This document shows positions 1 through 7,727 of a DNA stretch of 55,616 nucleotides, one piece after another. Within the stretch, counting starts at the first letter, position 1; every line of letters starts with the position of its first letter. Made by a program: the position numbers and the translations under genes. The notes below the pieces were generated by a model that saw only the letters and a list, made by a program, of their open reading frames with translations, was not told the DNA's origin and did no database searches. The DNA is from an uncultured Collinsella sp. Lineage in GTDB: Bacteria > Actinomycetota > Coriobacteriia > Coriobacteriales > Coriobacteriaceae. Location: contig UQIL01000015.1 in NCBI GenBank assembly GCA_900541025.1, forward strand, positions 1-55,616, in the 5' to 3' direction.

Positions 1-463
1 CGTCCTTGGTGGCCTGACGCTGGGCGTCGTTGAAGTAGGCCGGGACGGTGATGACGGCGTCGGTGACGGTCTCGCCCAGATACTTCTCGGCGTCAGCCTT
101 CATCTTGGCGAGCGTCATGGCGCTCACCTGCTCGGCGGTGTAATCCTTGCCCTCGATATCGACGACGGCACGGCCACCCTGGCCCTCCTTGACCTCATAC
201 GGCACGGTCTTGATCTCGGAGGTGCACTCGGAGTACTTGCGGCCCATGAAGCGCTTGATGGAGAACACGGTGTTTTTGGGGTTGGTGACCGCCTGGTTCT
301 TAGCGGCCTTACCCACGACGCGGTCGCCGTCAGCACGGAAGCCAACAACGGACGGGGTGGTGCGATCGCCCTCGGCGTTCACGATAATGGTCGGAGAACC
401 GCCCTCGAGGACGGCCATAGCGGAGTTAGTAGTACCAAGGTCGATACCAAGAATCTTACTCAT
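1..463 (-). CDS. dnaK: Chaperone DnaK (Hsp70), N-terminal part only
   Basis: This is the start of the Hsp70 chaperone, an ATP-driven cytoplasmic foldase that works with DnaJ and GrpE. The ATG is at 463 on the minus strand. The visible 154 codons hold the Hsp70 phosphate-1 motif GIDLGTTNS and, near the window edge, the segment VPAYFNDAQRQATK of the ATPase domain. An AGAGAGGGA ribosome-binding sequence lies just upstream of the ATG. The gene runs off the left edge, so the rest of the ATPase domain and the substrate-binding domain are not visible, and neither is a grpE-dnaJ operon. Identification is secure from the N-terminus alone. Confidence 0.97.
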   Translation of the reverse strand, partial: MSKILGIDLGTTNSAMAVLEGGSPTIIVNAEGDRTTPSVVGFRADGDRVVGKAAKNQAVTNPKNTVFSIKRFMGRKYSECTSEIKTVPYEVKEGQGGRAVVDIEGKDYTAEQVSAMTLAKMKADAEKYLGETVTDAVITVPAYFNDAQRQATKD

Positions 464-725
464 TAGAAATTCCCTCTCTCTTTTGCGTTCGCGCCGCCTC
501 GACGATATGTCGCGCGGCGCTTCGGCTTGTCTTTCAGGATGTAGTGTATCCCCTTATGGGCCGGAATATACAAAATCTAAGTCAATTCATATAAGATTTC
601 TTATTGCTGAGAGTTTAGGTTCTTAAATGCGCAGGTAGATGCGCTGATTGAGTTCTCGGCAAATCTATTGAGATCTATGTAGAGATGGCTGAGGTTTGCG
701 TCCGGGGGTGCCTGGGGCCGTCTTG

Positions 726-897
726 CGGAAAGCTCATCCCGGTTTGAGCGTGGATTCCGGGTCGCAGTTTCCGTCTGAAGGCTCAACCGGAAACCGTATC
801 CCGTTTTGAGAGCTGATACCGGCTCGCATTTTCCGCTAGCGGGCCTAACCGGAAACTGCAACCCGTTTTTCGACAAAATAATGGGATGCGGTTTCCG
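726..897. repeat. Three-unit palindromic array, 62-bp period
   Basis: Three 48-bp imperfect palindromes lie at 726-773, 788-835 and 850-897, so the repeat period is exactly 62 bp. Each begins CGGAAA followed by a C/G-rich box ending in CCCG, and ends with the complementary box closing in TTTCCG, so each unit can fold into a hairpin. The 14-bp linkers differ in sequence. The same unit and period occur again at 17600-17709. Function is unknown. The length and spacing could resemble a CRISPR, but the linkers are too short and the repeats too divergent. Confidence 0.8.
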
Positions 898-1031
898 CAA
901 GCACGCTCAATCGCCCTATATTTCAAGTCACCTTTAGCTAACATTTACGCAGCTCAACGGCCCCACCTGCGTGTTTTTTAGTAAACCTTGGCATACTCGG
1001 CGAACGGTATGAAGATGCCGGTCAGAGGGTA

Positions 1032-1059
1032 TTGCAAACGGTCGCTCCCGTGGTATGTT
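1032..1059 (+). promoter_or_regulatory. Candidate promoter of the ferredoxin gene
   Basis: A -35-like TTGCAA (1032-1037) is separated by 16 bp from a -10-like TATGTT (1054-1059), about 60 bp before the ferredoxin ATG. This is a match by eye to sigma-70-type consensus only. Confidence 0.35.
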
Positions 1060-1120
1060 TTTGCCCGAATCAAACCGGCGCGCATCGCCTGTAGCGTCGG
1101 TCAACAGAGAGGAAACTACC

Positions 1121-1306
1121 ATGGCTCATCCCGTAATTGATGCCGACGAGTGCATCGCTTGTGGCGTTTGCGTCGACTCCTGCCCCGCTGGCGTTCTGGA
1201 GCTCCAGGACGTCGCTACCGTCGCTGACGAGGACTCCTGCGTCGCCTGTGGCGCTTGCCAGGACGCTTGCCCCGCTGGCGCGATCACCGAGATCGTCGAG
1301 GAGTAA
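1121..1306 (+). CDS. Small 2[4Fe-4S] ferredoxin
   Basis: This is a 61-residue soluble electron carrier of the clostridial 2[4Fe-4S] type, which shuttles low-potential electrons to enzymes such as hydrogenases and ferredoxin oxidoreductases. Two CxxCxxCxxxCP cluster motifs are visible: CIACGVCVDSCP near residues 11-22 and CVACGACQDACP near 39-50. The two halves are a clear internal duplication. The ATG at 1121 is chosen because GAGAGGA lies 8-9 bp upstream and the protein then starts MAHPVIDADECIACG, as usual for the family. A strong hairpin terminator follows at 1346-1386, so it is probably transcribed alone. The many acidic residues fit a ferredoxin. Physiological partners cannot be told from this window, although hydrogenase maturation genes lie about 10 kb away. 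Confidence 0.95.
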   Translation: MAHPVIDADECIACGVCVDSCPAGVLELQDVATVADEDSCVACGACQDACPAGAITEIVEE

Positions 1307-1345
1307 CAACTCCCCCACTTGCACACTCAAAAGTACACCGTGCAC

Positions 1346-1386
1346 AAAAAAGGAGGCTTCCGCATCGCCGCGGAGGCCTCCTTTTG
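1346..1386 (+). terminator. Rho-independent terminator after the ferredoxin gene
   Basis: A GC-rich hairpin has AGGAGGCTTCCGC pairing with GCGGAGGCCTCCT around a short loop. It is followed by a T-rich tail and preceded by an A-run, so it may work on both strands. It lies 40 bp after the ferredoxin stop codon. Confidence 0.85.
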
Positions 1387-1423
1387 CATATGGGGGCAGC
1401 TAATTTGGAGCGGGACCCTTGGC

Positions 1424-1490
1424 AGTTGCGGTGGAATAGTTCCTGTTTTATGTCTTGGATGCCGATTTTAGGAACTATTTCACCGCAACT
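1424..1490. repeat. Inverted-repeat element, AGTTGCGGTG family, copy 1
   Basis: AGTTGCGGTGGAATAGTTCCT is paired with AGGAACTATTTCACCGCAACT around a loop of about 25 bp. It sits between the converging ends of the ferredoxin gene and niaR. A second copy with the same arms is at 31641-31707, also between converging genes. It may act as a bidirectional terminator or be a mobile palindrome. Confidence 0.8.
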
Positions 1491-1507
1491 TATAGATGCG
1501 GCGTCGA

Positions 1508-2053
1508 CTAGGACAAATCGTCTTCGTAGGGCATCAGGTCTGCTAGGTAGCCTTTTTCCTTGAGCATCGCCTCGATCTCGTCGAGGGTCTGTTCGTCCTC
1601 CGCCGCAATGCGATGGAAGTGGTAGCCGCTGGTCACCGTCAGCAGCGGAAAGCTCTTGCCGCTCTCGATATCGCGCAGATAGCGCTCGACATCGCGACGA
1701 TTGCGGATGTCCAGGTCGGCCGTAATCTTACCGTACACGCGGTGATTGACAATCACGTTGAGCACGGCGCCGCCGGCGTCGACGATACTCGTGAGCTCAT
1801 CGCCTGCCTGCTCCACGCTGTGGCGAACCTTGACCAAGCGCGTAGGCACGGCGGGGCTGCTGGGGGCCTCCTGCAGCACGTAGCCGCGGTTGGTCGCCAC
1901 GATATCGTGCCCATCGGCGCGCAGCAGGGCGATGTCCTGCACCACGATCTGGCGGCTCACACCCACCTCGCGGGCAAGCGCGCTGCCCGATACGGGCCCC
2001 TTGGCCCCCTCGAGCACGGCCATGATGGCACGGCGACGCTCGCGGGCGTTCAT
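1508..2053 (-). CDS. niaR: NiaR-type NAD biosynthesis repressor (HTH + 3H domain)
   Basis: This is a 181-residue transcriptional repressor of the NiaR (YrxA) family. That family binds nicotinic acid and shuts off NAD synthesis or niacin uptake genes. Residues 1-60 form a winged helix-turn-helix (VSGSALAREVGVSRQIVVQD). Residues about 72-175 match the 3H domain, with histidines at 78, 104, 145 and 147 as the expected metal/ligand positions. It is the last gene of the nadA-nadB-nadC operon. Its ATG overlaps the nadC stop codon (TAATG), so translation is probably coupled. Being encoded within the operon it should control gives a feedback loop, and the palindrome at 5417-5460 is the natural operator candidate. 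The ligand is inferred from family knowledge. Confidence 0.92.
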   Translation of the reverse strand: MNARERRRAIMAVLEGAKGPVSGSALAREVGVSRQIVVQDIALLRADGHDIVATNRGYVLQEAPSSPAVPTRLVKVRHSVEQAGDELTSIVDAGGAVLNVIVNHRVYGKITADLDIRNRRDVERYLRDIESGKSFPLLTVTSGYHFHRIAAEDEQTLDEIEAMLKEKGYLADLMPYEDDLS

Positions 2054-2913
2054 TATTTACCGTCCAGCAGACGCAGGTGCTTAAGCGAGAGGTCGAGGAT
2101 CGGCGCGGAGTGCGTCAGGGCGCCCGAGCTAATAAAGTCAACGCCCAGGTCGGCAAGCGCGCGGATATTGCTGGCATCCACGTTGCCCGAGCACTCGGTC
2201 TTGGCGCGGCCGGCGATAAGTTCAATAGCGGCGGCCATGTCGTCATGGGTCATGTTGTCGAACATGATGATGTCGGCGCCGGCCTCCACGGCCTCGCGCA
2301 CCATGTCCAGGTTCTCGCACTCGATCTCGACCGTCGTGGTAAACGATGCATGGGCGCGCGCCATCTCGATCGCGCGCGTCACGCCACCGGCGGCATCGAT
2401 GTGGTTGTCCTTGAGCATGACGGCCGTCGACAGGTTGTAACGGTGGTTGCTGCCGCCGCCAATCTCAACCGCCGCCTTCTCAAACACGCGCATGCCCGGT
2501 GTGGTCTTGCGCGTGTCGACGAGCACGGTCTTGGTTCCCTCGAGCGCCGCGGCCATGCTGTGCGTATAGGTAGCGATGCCGCTCATGCGCTGCAGGTAGT
2601 TGAGCGCCACGCGCTCGCCCGAAAGCAGCACACGCGCATCGCCGCGCACCTGACCCACGTGGTCGCCGGCATGCACCTCGTCACCGTCGGCAACATCAAA
2701 CAGCACCGAGCTCTGCGAATCCAGCAGCTCAAAGGTGCGAGCGAACACATCCAGGCCGGCAATGATGCCATCGGCTTTGGCGATAAGCTCCACCGTGGCG
2801 GGACGCGCCGTGGGGCACACGCTCGCCGTGCTCACGTCCTCAAACGTAATGTCCTCGCGCAGAGCTTGCAGAATCAGATCATCGACGACGAGCTTCATGG
2901 TAATGGGATTCAT
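2053..2913 (-). CDS. nadC: Nicotinate-nucleotide pyrophosphorylase (quinolinate phosphoribosyltransferase)
   Basis: NadC converts quinolinate and PRPP to nicotinate mononucleotide, CO2 and pyrophosphate, the third step of de novo NAD synthesis. The 286-residue length is normal. The core signature is present: VDTRKTTPGMR (substrate-binding TRKT), the following EKAAVEIGGGSNHRYNL, and LKDNHID. The C-terminal barrel motifs EIECENLD and IMFDNMT are also present. The start at 2913 lies 3 bp after the nadB stop, with GAGGAG just upstream. The stop overlaps the niaR start by one base. Order and strand match the usual nadA-nadB-nadC operon. Nothing looks broken. Confidence 0.97.
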   Translation of the reverse strand: MNPITMKLVVDDLILQALREDITFEDVSTASVCPTARPATVELIAKADGIIAGLDVFARTFELLDSQSSVLFDVADGDEVHAGDHVGQVRGDARVLLSGERVALNYLQRMSGIATYTHSMAAALEGTKTVLVDTRKTTPGMRVFEKAAVEIGGGSNHRYNLSTAVMLKDNHIDAAGGVTRAIEMARAHASFTTTVEIECENLDMVREAVEAGADIIMFDNMTHDDMAAAIELIAGRAKTECSGNVDASNIRALADLGVDFISSGALTHSAPILDLSLKHLRLLDGK

Positions 2914-2916
2914 GGT

Positions 2917-4293
2917 CTACTCCTCCACGGCCTGCGTGCCGGCGGCACGGGCCAAATCATCGATTGCCAGAGGGTCGGCGCCCAGGGCGCGATGACGGCC
3001 ATCGAGCGCGGGATCGCCCGCCTGCTCCACGGCCAGCGACTCGCCGGTACGCATATACCACGCGGCGCGACGACCCCAGACCAGCGCCTCGAGCAGGCTG
3101 TTTGAAGCAAGGCGGTTCTTGCCGTGAACGCCGTTGCAGGCCGTCTCGCCCGCGGCGTAGAGCTCGGGCATCGAGGTGCGGCCGTCCTTGTCGACCCACA
3201 CGCCGCCCATAAAGTAGTGCTGCGTCGGCGTAACGGGAATGGGCTCATCCAGGATGTCGCGACCGTCCTCCAGGCAGCGCGCGCGGATGTTGGCGAAGTG
3301 CCCGGTCACCACGTCGCGCTCGACGGGGGCAAAGCTCAGCCACTCGTGCTCGGTGTCATCCTGCTTCATCTGCTCGCGGATGGCGGCGGCGACAACGTCG
3401 CGCGGCTGCAACTCGTCGGTAAAACGCTCGCCGGCGGCGTTGAGCAAAATCGCGCCCTCGCCGCGGCAGCTCTCGCTGATCAGGAACGTGCGACCCGGCT
3501 GCGGCGAGAACAGACCCGTGGGATGGATCTGCACGTAGTCCAGGTGCTCCATCTTAATGCCATGCTCCTGAGCGATGTAGCAGGCGTCGCCCGTGAGCTG
3601 CGGGTAGTTAGTCGAGTGGTCGTAGACGCCGCCAATGCCGCCCGTCGCCCACAGCGTGTGGCGGGCATGGATCTTAAACGGCTTACCGGCATGCACGCCC
3701 TCAGCGGCATTTGCCAGCTCGTCGGCGGGGCGAACCGAGTTGTCCTCGTCCACGGCTACGGCGACGACGCCGGTGCACACCGTGGCGTCATCGCGCTCGG
3801 CGGTCAGGATGTCGGTCATGGCCACGTGCTCCAAAATCTGCACGTTGTCCAGCTTGCGAACGGCCTGGAGCAGCTTGGTCGTGATCTCCTTGCCCGTAAT
3901 GTCGGCATGGAAGGCAATGCGCGGACGGCTGTGCGCGCCCTCGCGGGTAAAATTGAGGCTGCCGTCGGCCTTGCGCTCAAAATCCACGCCCATCGCTAGC
4001 AGGTCGTTGATGACCGAGCGGCTCGAGCGAATCATGATGTCGACGCTCTCGCGGCGGTTCTCGTAGTGGCCGGCGTGCATGGTGTCCTCAAAGAAGGCAT
4101 CGTAGTCCGAGCCTTCGGGCAGCACGCAGATGCCGCCCTGCGCGAGCATCGAATCGCACTCATCGACCGCGCCCTTGGAGAGCATGATCACGCGCGTGCT
4201 CGTCGGCAGATTGAGGGCCGCGTACAGACCCGCCACGCCGCAGCCGGCAATGACGACGTCGCACTCCATATCGGGGTATTGCTTGGTTTCCAC
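2917..4293 (-). CDS. nadB: L-aspartate oxidase
   Basis: NadB oxidises L-aspartate to iminoaspartate with FAD. Under anaerobic conditions it passes electrons to fumarate, and it feeds NadA. The N-terminus carries the dinucleotide-binding motif VVIAGCGVAGLYAA. Family signatures follow: EGAHSRPRIAFHADITG (active-site region), QIHPTGLFSPQPGRTFLISE, and the C-terminal FAD contact LYAAGETACNGVHGKNRLAS. I chose the GTG at 4293 because GGAGAGG lies just upstream; an ATG at 4269 is the alternative. At 458 residues it is shorter than typical NadB (about 530-540): it stops soon after the FAD domain, and most of the C-terminal helical domain is missing. The reading frame is otherwise intact, so this may be a lineage trait rather than damage. 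Confidence 0.95.
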   Translation of the reverse strand: METKQYPDMECDVVIAGCGVAGLYAALNLPTSTRVIMLSKGAVDECDSMLAQGGICVLPEGSDYDAFFEDTMHAGHYENRRESVDIMIRSSRSVINDLLAMGVDFERKADGSLNFTREGAHSRPRIAFHADITGKEITTKLLQAVRKLDNVQILEHVAMTDILTAERDDATVCTGVVAVAVDEDNSVRPADELANAAEGVHAGKPFKIHARHTLWATGGIGGVYDHSTNYPQLTGDACYIAQEHGIKMEHLDYVQIHPTGLFSPQPGRTFLISESCRGEGAILLNAAGERFTDELQPRDVVAAAIREQMKQDDTEHEWLSFAPVERDVVTGHFANIRARCLEDGRDILDEPIPVTPTQHYFMGGVWVDKDGRTSMPELYAAGETACNGVHGKNRLASNSLLEALVWGRRAAWYMRTGESLAVEQAGDPALDGRHRALGADPLAIDDLARAAGTQAVEE

Positions 4294-4317
4294 AGGAATC
4301 CTCTCCCTTGTAATGTG

Positions 4318-4345
4318 ACATAAGGGACCGTCCCTCATGCAACAT
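4318..4345. repeat. Short REP-like palindrome between nadA and nadB
   Basis: The sequence AGGGACCGTCCCT is a perfect short palindrome inside the 56-bp gap between nadA and nadB. It resembles the GTCCC-containing loops of the other dispersed repeats in this window. It could be a REP-like element or an mRNA stem within the operon. Confidence 0.4.
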
Positions 4346-4349
4346 TGTT

Positions 4350-5375
4350 CTAGCGCGCTGCGTACTCGAGCATACGGTCGAGCGTGAGCTTGGCCTGGTC
4401 TGCCGCCTCGTCCGAGACGCCGATCTGCACCTCGCCCTCGCCCGTCTCCAGGCAGCGCACGAGCTTTTCGAGCGTGATGAGGTCCATGTTGACGCAGGTG
4501 GGCTGTACCGCGGGGAAATAGAACTTCTTGCCGGTGCCCTGGCAGCGGCGCTCGAGCTCGTAGAGCACGCCGCGGACCGTCACGATGATGAACTCGCTCG
4601 CGTCCGACTCCTCGGCATACTTGATGATACCGGCGGTGGAGCCGATGTAGTCGGCCTCGGCCAGAACGTCGGCCTTGCACTCGGGGTGCGCCAGCACGAG
4701 CGCGTCGGGGTGGGCCTCCGTCGCGTCGACGATCTGCTCGACGGTGATGATGTGATGGCGCGGGCAGTAGCCGTTGTTGAGGATGACGTGCTTTTGCGGC
4801 ACCTGCTCGGCTACGAAGCGTCCCAGGTTTTGGTCGGGAATGAACAGAATATGCTGCTGCGGCAGCTCGGACACGATCTTAACGGCGTTGGAGCTGGTGA
4901 CGCACACGTTGCTCCAGCTCTTGATCTCGACCGTGGAGTTGACGTAGCACACCACGGCCAGGTCGTCGCCGTACTCGGCGCGCGCCGCGTCGACCGTCTC
5001 GCGCTTGACCATGTGCGCCATGGGGCAGTCCGCGCCCGGCTCGGGCAGCAGCACGGTCTTGGTGGGGTTGAGCAGCTTGGCGCTCTCGCCCATAAACTCC
5101 ACGCCGCACAGCACGATAGTCTGCTGCGGCAGACTCTTGGCAAGCTTTGCCAGGTAAAAGCTGTCGCCGACGTAATCGGCCACAGCCTGGACCTCGGGCG
5201 CCACGTAATAGTGCGCCAGGATCACCGCGTCGCGTTGGGTTTTAAGTTGCTGAATGGCCTCGACGAGCTCTGCGGGCACCAATGCCGCGCGCTCCGTTGC
5301 CGTCGCTGCCGATGCCAGGCCGGCCGCGATATCGCGTGCAAGCTCCGACGCATCCATGTTCGCGCTCTGTGCCAT
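4350..5375 (-). CDS. nadA: Quinolinate synthase A
   Basis: NadA condenses iminoaspartate with dihydroxyacetone phosphate to give quinolinate, using an oxygen-sensitive [4Fe-4S] cluster held by three cysteines. The 341-residue protein shows the family blocks LAHYYVAPEVQAVADYVGDS, LCGVEFMGESAKLL (first cysteine), LAHPEC (second) and the C-terminal LVRCLETGEGEV (third). The ATG at 5375 is preferred because AGAGGGG lies 5 bp upstream; a TTG directly before it is less likely. It is the first gene of the operon. A promoter and a palindromic operator lie immediately upstream. An oxygen-labile enzyme as first gene fits an obligate anaerobe. Confidence 0.97.
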   Translation of the reverse strand: MAQSANMDASELARDIAAGLASAATATERAALVPAELVEAIQQLKTQRDAVILAHYYVAPEVQAVADYVGDSFYLAKLAKSLPQQTIVLCGVEFMGESAKLLNPTKTVLLPEPGADCPMAHMVKRETVDAARAEYGDDLAVVCYVNSTVEIKSWSNVCVTSSNAVKIVSELPQQHILFIPDQNLGRFVAEQVPQKHVILNNGYCPRHHIITVEQIVDATEAHPDALVLAHPECKADVLAEADYIGSTAGIIKYAEESDASEFIIVTVRGVLYELERRCQGTGKKFYFPAVQPTCVNMDLITLEKLVRCLETGEGEVQIGVSDEAADQAKLTLDRMLEYAAR

Positions 5376-5410
5376 CAAGGCCCCTCTCTTTTGGCGAATC
5401 TTGGGGCTTT

Positions 5411-5460
5411 AGTATGACACCTAGGTTTACAGCTGACAAGACAGCTGTAAACCTAGGTGT
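5411..5460 (-). promoter_or_regulatory. nad operon promoter with perfect 19-bp palindromic operator
   Basis: Bases 5417-5435 and 5442-5460 form a perfect 19-bp inverted repeat around a 6-bp centre. The inner part of one arm reads TTTACAGCTG and is mirrored as CAGCTGTAAA. On the minus strand a -35 TTGTCA (5434-5439) and a -10 CATACT (5411-5416) are 17 bp apart, so one arm fills the spacer. NiaR sites in other bacteria are ACAG/CTGT-type palindromes, and the repressor gene is in this operon. The repressor match is an inference. Confidence 0.75.
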
Positions 5461-5667
5461 AAAGTTGAAATAAAGATTCAATCATGCGGCAGGTCCATTT
5501 TCGAACTGGCAAGCTGAGGATAGCCGAGCTCTCGATAGCGCAGGAGGCATCTTTCGCCACCGCAATACCGCTCGGCGCGAGTTGCGCACCATGAGGCACG
5601 AACGGGCGCTCCCCCGCGAGTGGTCCGCGCCCAATGTGGCAAAATCGAACTACTAAGGGGGCTCAGA

Positions 5668-6390
5668 ATGCTCAAGATTATTGCCTGCGACGACGACGTC
5701 GCTTTTCTAGATAGACTGCACCGGATGATCGACCGTTGGTCGACCGAGACGGGCACGGCGGTCGATGTTGCGCTCGTCACGCGTGGCGAGGACCTGCTGG
5801 CCCGCCATGCCGCATCGCGCGCCGACATCATCCTGCTCGACATGATCATGCCGCTCGTCAATGGCATGGACACCGCGCGCGAATTGCGCCAGGCCGACAC
5901 CGCCGTGCGTCTGGTGTTCCTTACCTCGTCGCCCGAGTTCGCGCTGGAATCCTACGAGGTCCGCGCCTTCGACTATCTGCTCAAGCCCGTGACTTACGAA
6001 CGCCTGGCACAGTTACTCGACGAGCTTTCGAGCATGCGCCCGGCGGCAACCGACGAGCTCGTGATCAAAACGTCCTTTGGCTACCACGCCCTGCGCCTGT
6101 CCGACATCGAATATGCCGAGGCGCGCAACAAGCACGTGGTCTTCCACCTGCGCGACGGACGCGATATCGAGGCACTCGAGTCGTTCCGCAGCGTCGAGGA
6201 CCGTTTGGCGCAAAATGCCACCTTCTTTAAATGCCACCGCAGCTACCAGGTCAACTTGCGCAACATCGACCACTTCGATCGCACGGACATCGTCATGCGC
6301 TCCGGCGTGTGCATTCCGCTGTCGCGTAGCAGCAAGCAGGGGTTCCAAGACGCCTACTTTGCGGTGCGCTTTGAGGGCGGGAGGCGCTGA
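5668..6390 (+). CDS. LytTR-family response regulator
   Basis: This 240-residue two-component response regulator has an N-terminal receiver domain (about 1-120) and a C-terminal LytTR DNA-binding domain (about 137-235), like AgrA and VirR. The receiver has the acidic pair DDD at 8-10, phospho-acceptor D58 (IILLDMIMP), the conserved T/S near 86-88 and K107 in LLKPV. LytTR features include the ELVIKTSFGYHALRLSDIEY strand pair and FFKCHRSYQVNL. The ATG at 5668 is chosen because AAGGGGG lies about 6 bp upstream and the protein then starts directly with the receiver strand. The stop codon overlaps the next ATG (TGATG), so it is co-translated with the kinase. LytTR regulators usually bind direct repeats; targets are unknown here. 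Confidence 0.93.
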   Translation: MLKIIACDDDVAFLDRLHRMIDRWSTETGTAVDVALVTRGEDLLARHAASRADIILLDMIMPLVNGMDTARELRQADTAVRLVFLTSSPEFALESYEVRAFDYLLKPVTYERLAQLLDELSSMRPAATDELVIKTSFGYHALRLSDIEYAEARNKHVVFHLRDGRDIEALESFRSVEDRLAQNATFFKCHRSYQVNLRNIDHFDRTDIVMRSGVCIPLSRSSKQGFQDAYFAVRFEGGRR

Positions 6391-7667
6391 TGCTCCCCAC
6401 GGCCGAAATGCTGCTTTGGGCAATCCACCACGCAACGACCCTGCTCTTTGGCGTTTTCGCCTCGGCAGCGCTGTGCGGGGTCGAGATCAACCGCCGTCAT
6501 GCGCTTGAGCTGATCGCGGTTGACGTGCTCACCGGTACCGCCTTTGCGCTCGCCAATGTCTTTGGCGGCGAACTTTTCGCTCGACAGGTGTATCCGCTCG
6601 TCGTGCATCTGCCGCTCGTCATCTATCTGTGCGCGCGCTATCGGCTGAGCCCTTTGCTCGTTATGCTCGGCGTCACCAGCGCATACCTGAGCTGCCAATT
6701 TAGCAACTGGATGGGCATCGCCGCGCTCGCCGCCTGCGGCTCGCAAATCGCGTACTACGCGACACGCATTATCACCACGGTCGCCGTCTTTGCGCTCCTG
6801 CTGCACTGGGCCGGCGACATCGGTCCGCGCTTGGCAGTCAAAAGCCCTACCGAGCTCGAGATTCTGCTCATCCTGCCGCTCGTCTATTACATCTTTGACT
6901 ACGCCACCAACGTCTACACCACGTTGTTCCACTCGGGCTCGGTTGTGACCGTTGAGTTTTTGGCGTTTGCGCTTTGCGCTTTCTACCTTATGTTTCTTGC
7001 TGTGTATCTGCGCGAATACGAGGCTAAAGAGGCCGCCGAGCGCGAGCGTTGGATGCTCGAGACCCGCGATAGTGCAGCTATCAAAGAGCTCGAAGCCTGG
7101 CGTCAATCTGGACGCGAGCTTTCGGTTCTGCGCCATGACATGCGGCACTTCCTGCGCGGCCTTGCGGTTTTAATCGAAGAGGGTCACGTCGACGAGGCGC
7201 TCGGGCGCATCAACGAACTCTGTGAGACAAACGACCGCACCGCCGTGCGCCGCTACTGTGCCAACGAAACGGTCAACATCGTGCTTTCGTCATTTAGCTC
7301 CGATATCAACCGAAACGGTATCACCGCCGACCTGCGCGCCGCCGTGCCAGAGAACGTCCATGTGGCCGATGTCGACCTGTTTAGCGTGCTCTCGAATGCC
7401 CTGGACAACGCCATCGTCGCCGCGAGCGCCGCTCCCCAGGGCAAACGATTCGTCGATCTGGACCTGCGCTACGAAGACGGGCAGCTGCTGCTTTTGGTCT
7501 CTAACACGTTTGACCGCCCGCCGCGTATGGTTGACGGCATGCCCGTGGCCCAGCACGCCGGCCACGGCTTTGGCACCAAGAGCATTAAGCTCGCCGTCGA
7601 GCGCATGAACGGCAACTGCCAGTTCCGCATTCACGGCGACCGATTTGAGCTGCGTGCCGTGATGTAG
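6390..7667 (+). CDS. GHKL sensor histidine kinase (AgrC/LytS-like partner)
   Basis: This is a 425-residue membrane sensor kinase. About six hydrophobic segments fill residues 1-210. A coiled linker follows (EAKEAAERERWMLETRDSAA), then the phosphorylation region LRHDMRHFLRGL with the candidate histidine, and a C-terminal GHKL ATPase domain. The N box is around DLFSVLSNALDNAIVAAS and the G box around HAGHGFGTKSIKLAVER. This layout matches AgrC-like kinases that pair with LytTR regulators, often sensing peptides. The start overlaps the stop of the regulator gene. No peptide precursor gene was found beside it, so the signal is unknown. Downstream it converges with the gene at 7728. Confidence 0.92.
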   Translation: MLPTAEMLLWAIHHATTLLFGVFASAALCGVEINRRHALELIAVDVLTGTAFALANVFGGELFARQVYPLVVHLPLVIYLCARYRLSPLLVMLGVTSAYLSCQFSNWMGIAALAACGSQIAYYATRIITTVAVFALLLHWAGDIGPRLAVKSPTELEILLILPLVYYIFDYATNVYTTLFHSGSVVTVEFLAFALCAFYLMFLAVYLREYEAKEAAERERWMLETRDSAAIKELEAWRQSGRELSVLRHDMRHFLRGLAVLIEEGHVDEALGRINELCETNDRTAVRRYCANETVNIVLSSFSSDINRNGITADLRAAVPENVHVADVDLFSVLSNALDNAIVAASAAPQGKRFVDLDLRYEDGQLLLLVSNTFDRPPRMVDGMPVAQHAGHGFGTKSIKLAVERMNGNCQFRIHGDRFELRAVM

Positions 7668-7727
7668 GGACGCGACAAGCTGCCGGCATGCTCGGCCCGC
7701 CGGGGCCACCTTGCCAGCGCCGGTCCG

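Larger units (their letters stand above)
464..1120. other. Intergenic region between divergent dnaK and ferredoxin genes
   Basis: This stretch of about 650 bp holds no convincing gene. An AT-rich patch at about 565-605 is the likely place for the dnaK promoter, but I could not fix clear -35/-10 boxes. I also saw no convincing CIRCE or HAIR heat-shock operator. The middle (726-897) is a three-unit palindromic array, and the right end holds a candidate ferredoxin promoter. Both are listed separately. Confidence 0.6.

Noticed and set aside
565..605. HAIR or CIRCE heat-shock operator before dnaK
   Set aside because: The AT-rich stretch lacks the required inverted repeats, so only a general promoter location is suggested.
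726..897. CRISPR-like periodic repeats
   Set aside because: The repeats are long (48 bp) and divergent, linkers are only 14 bp, and no cas genes are present.
2077..3105. Plus-strand open frames over nadC and nadB
   Set aside because: Third-position GC bias creates long opposite frames. No ribosome-binding site or known motif supports them.
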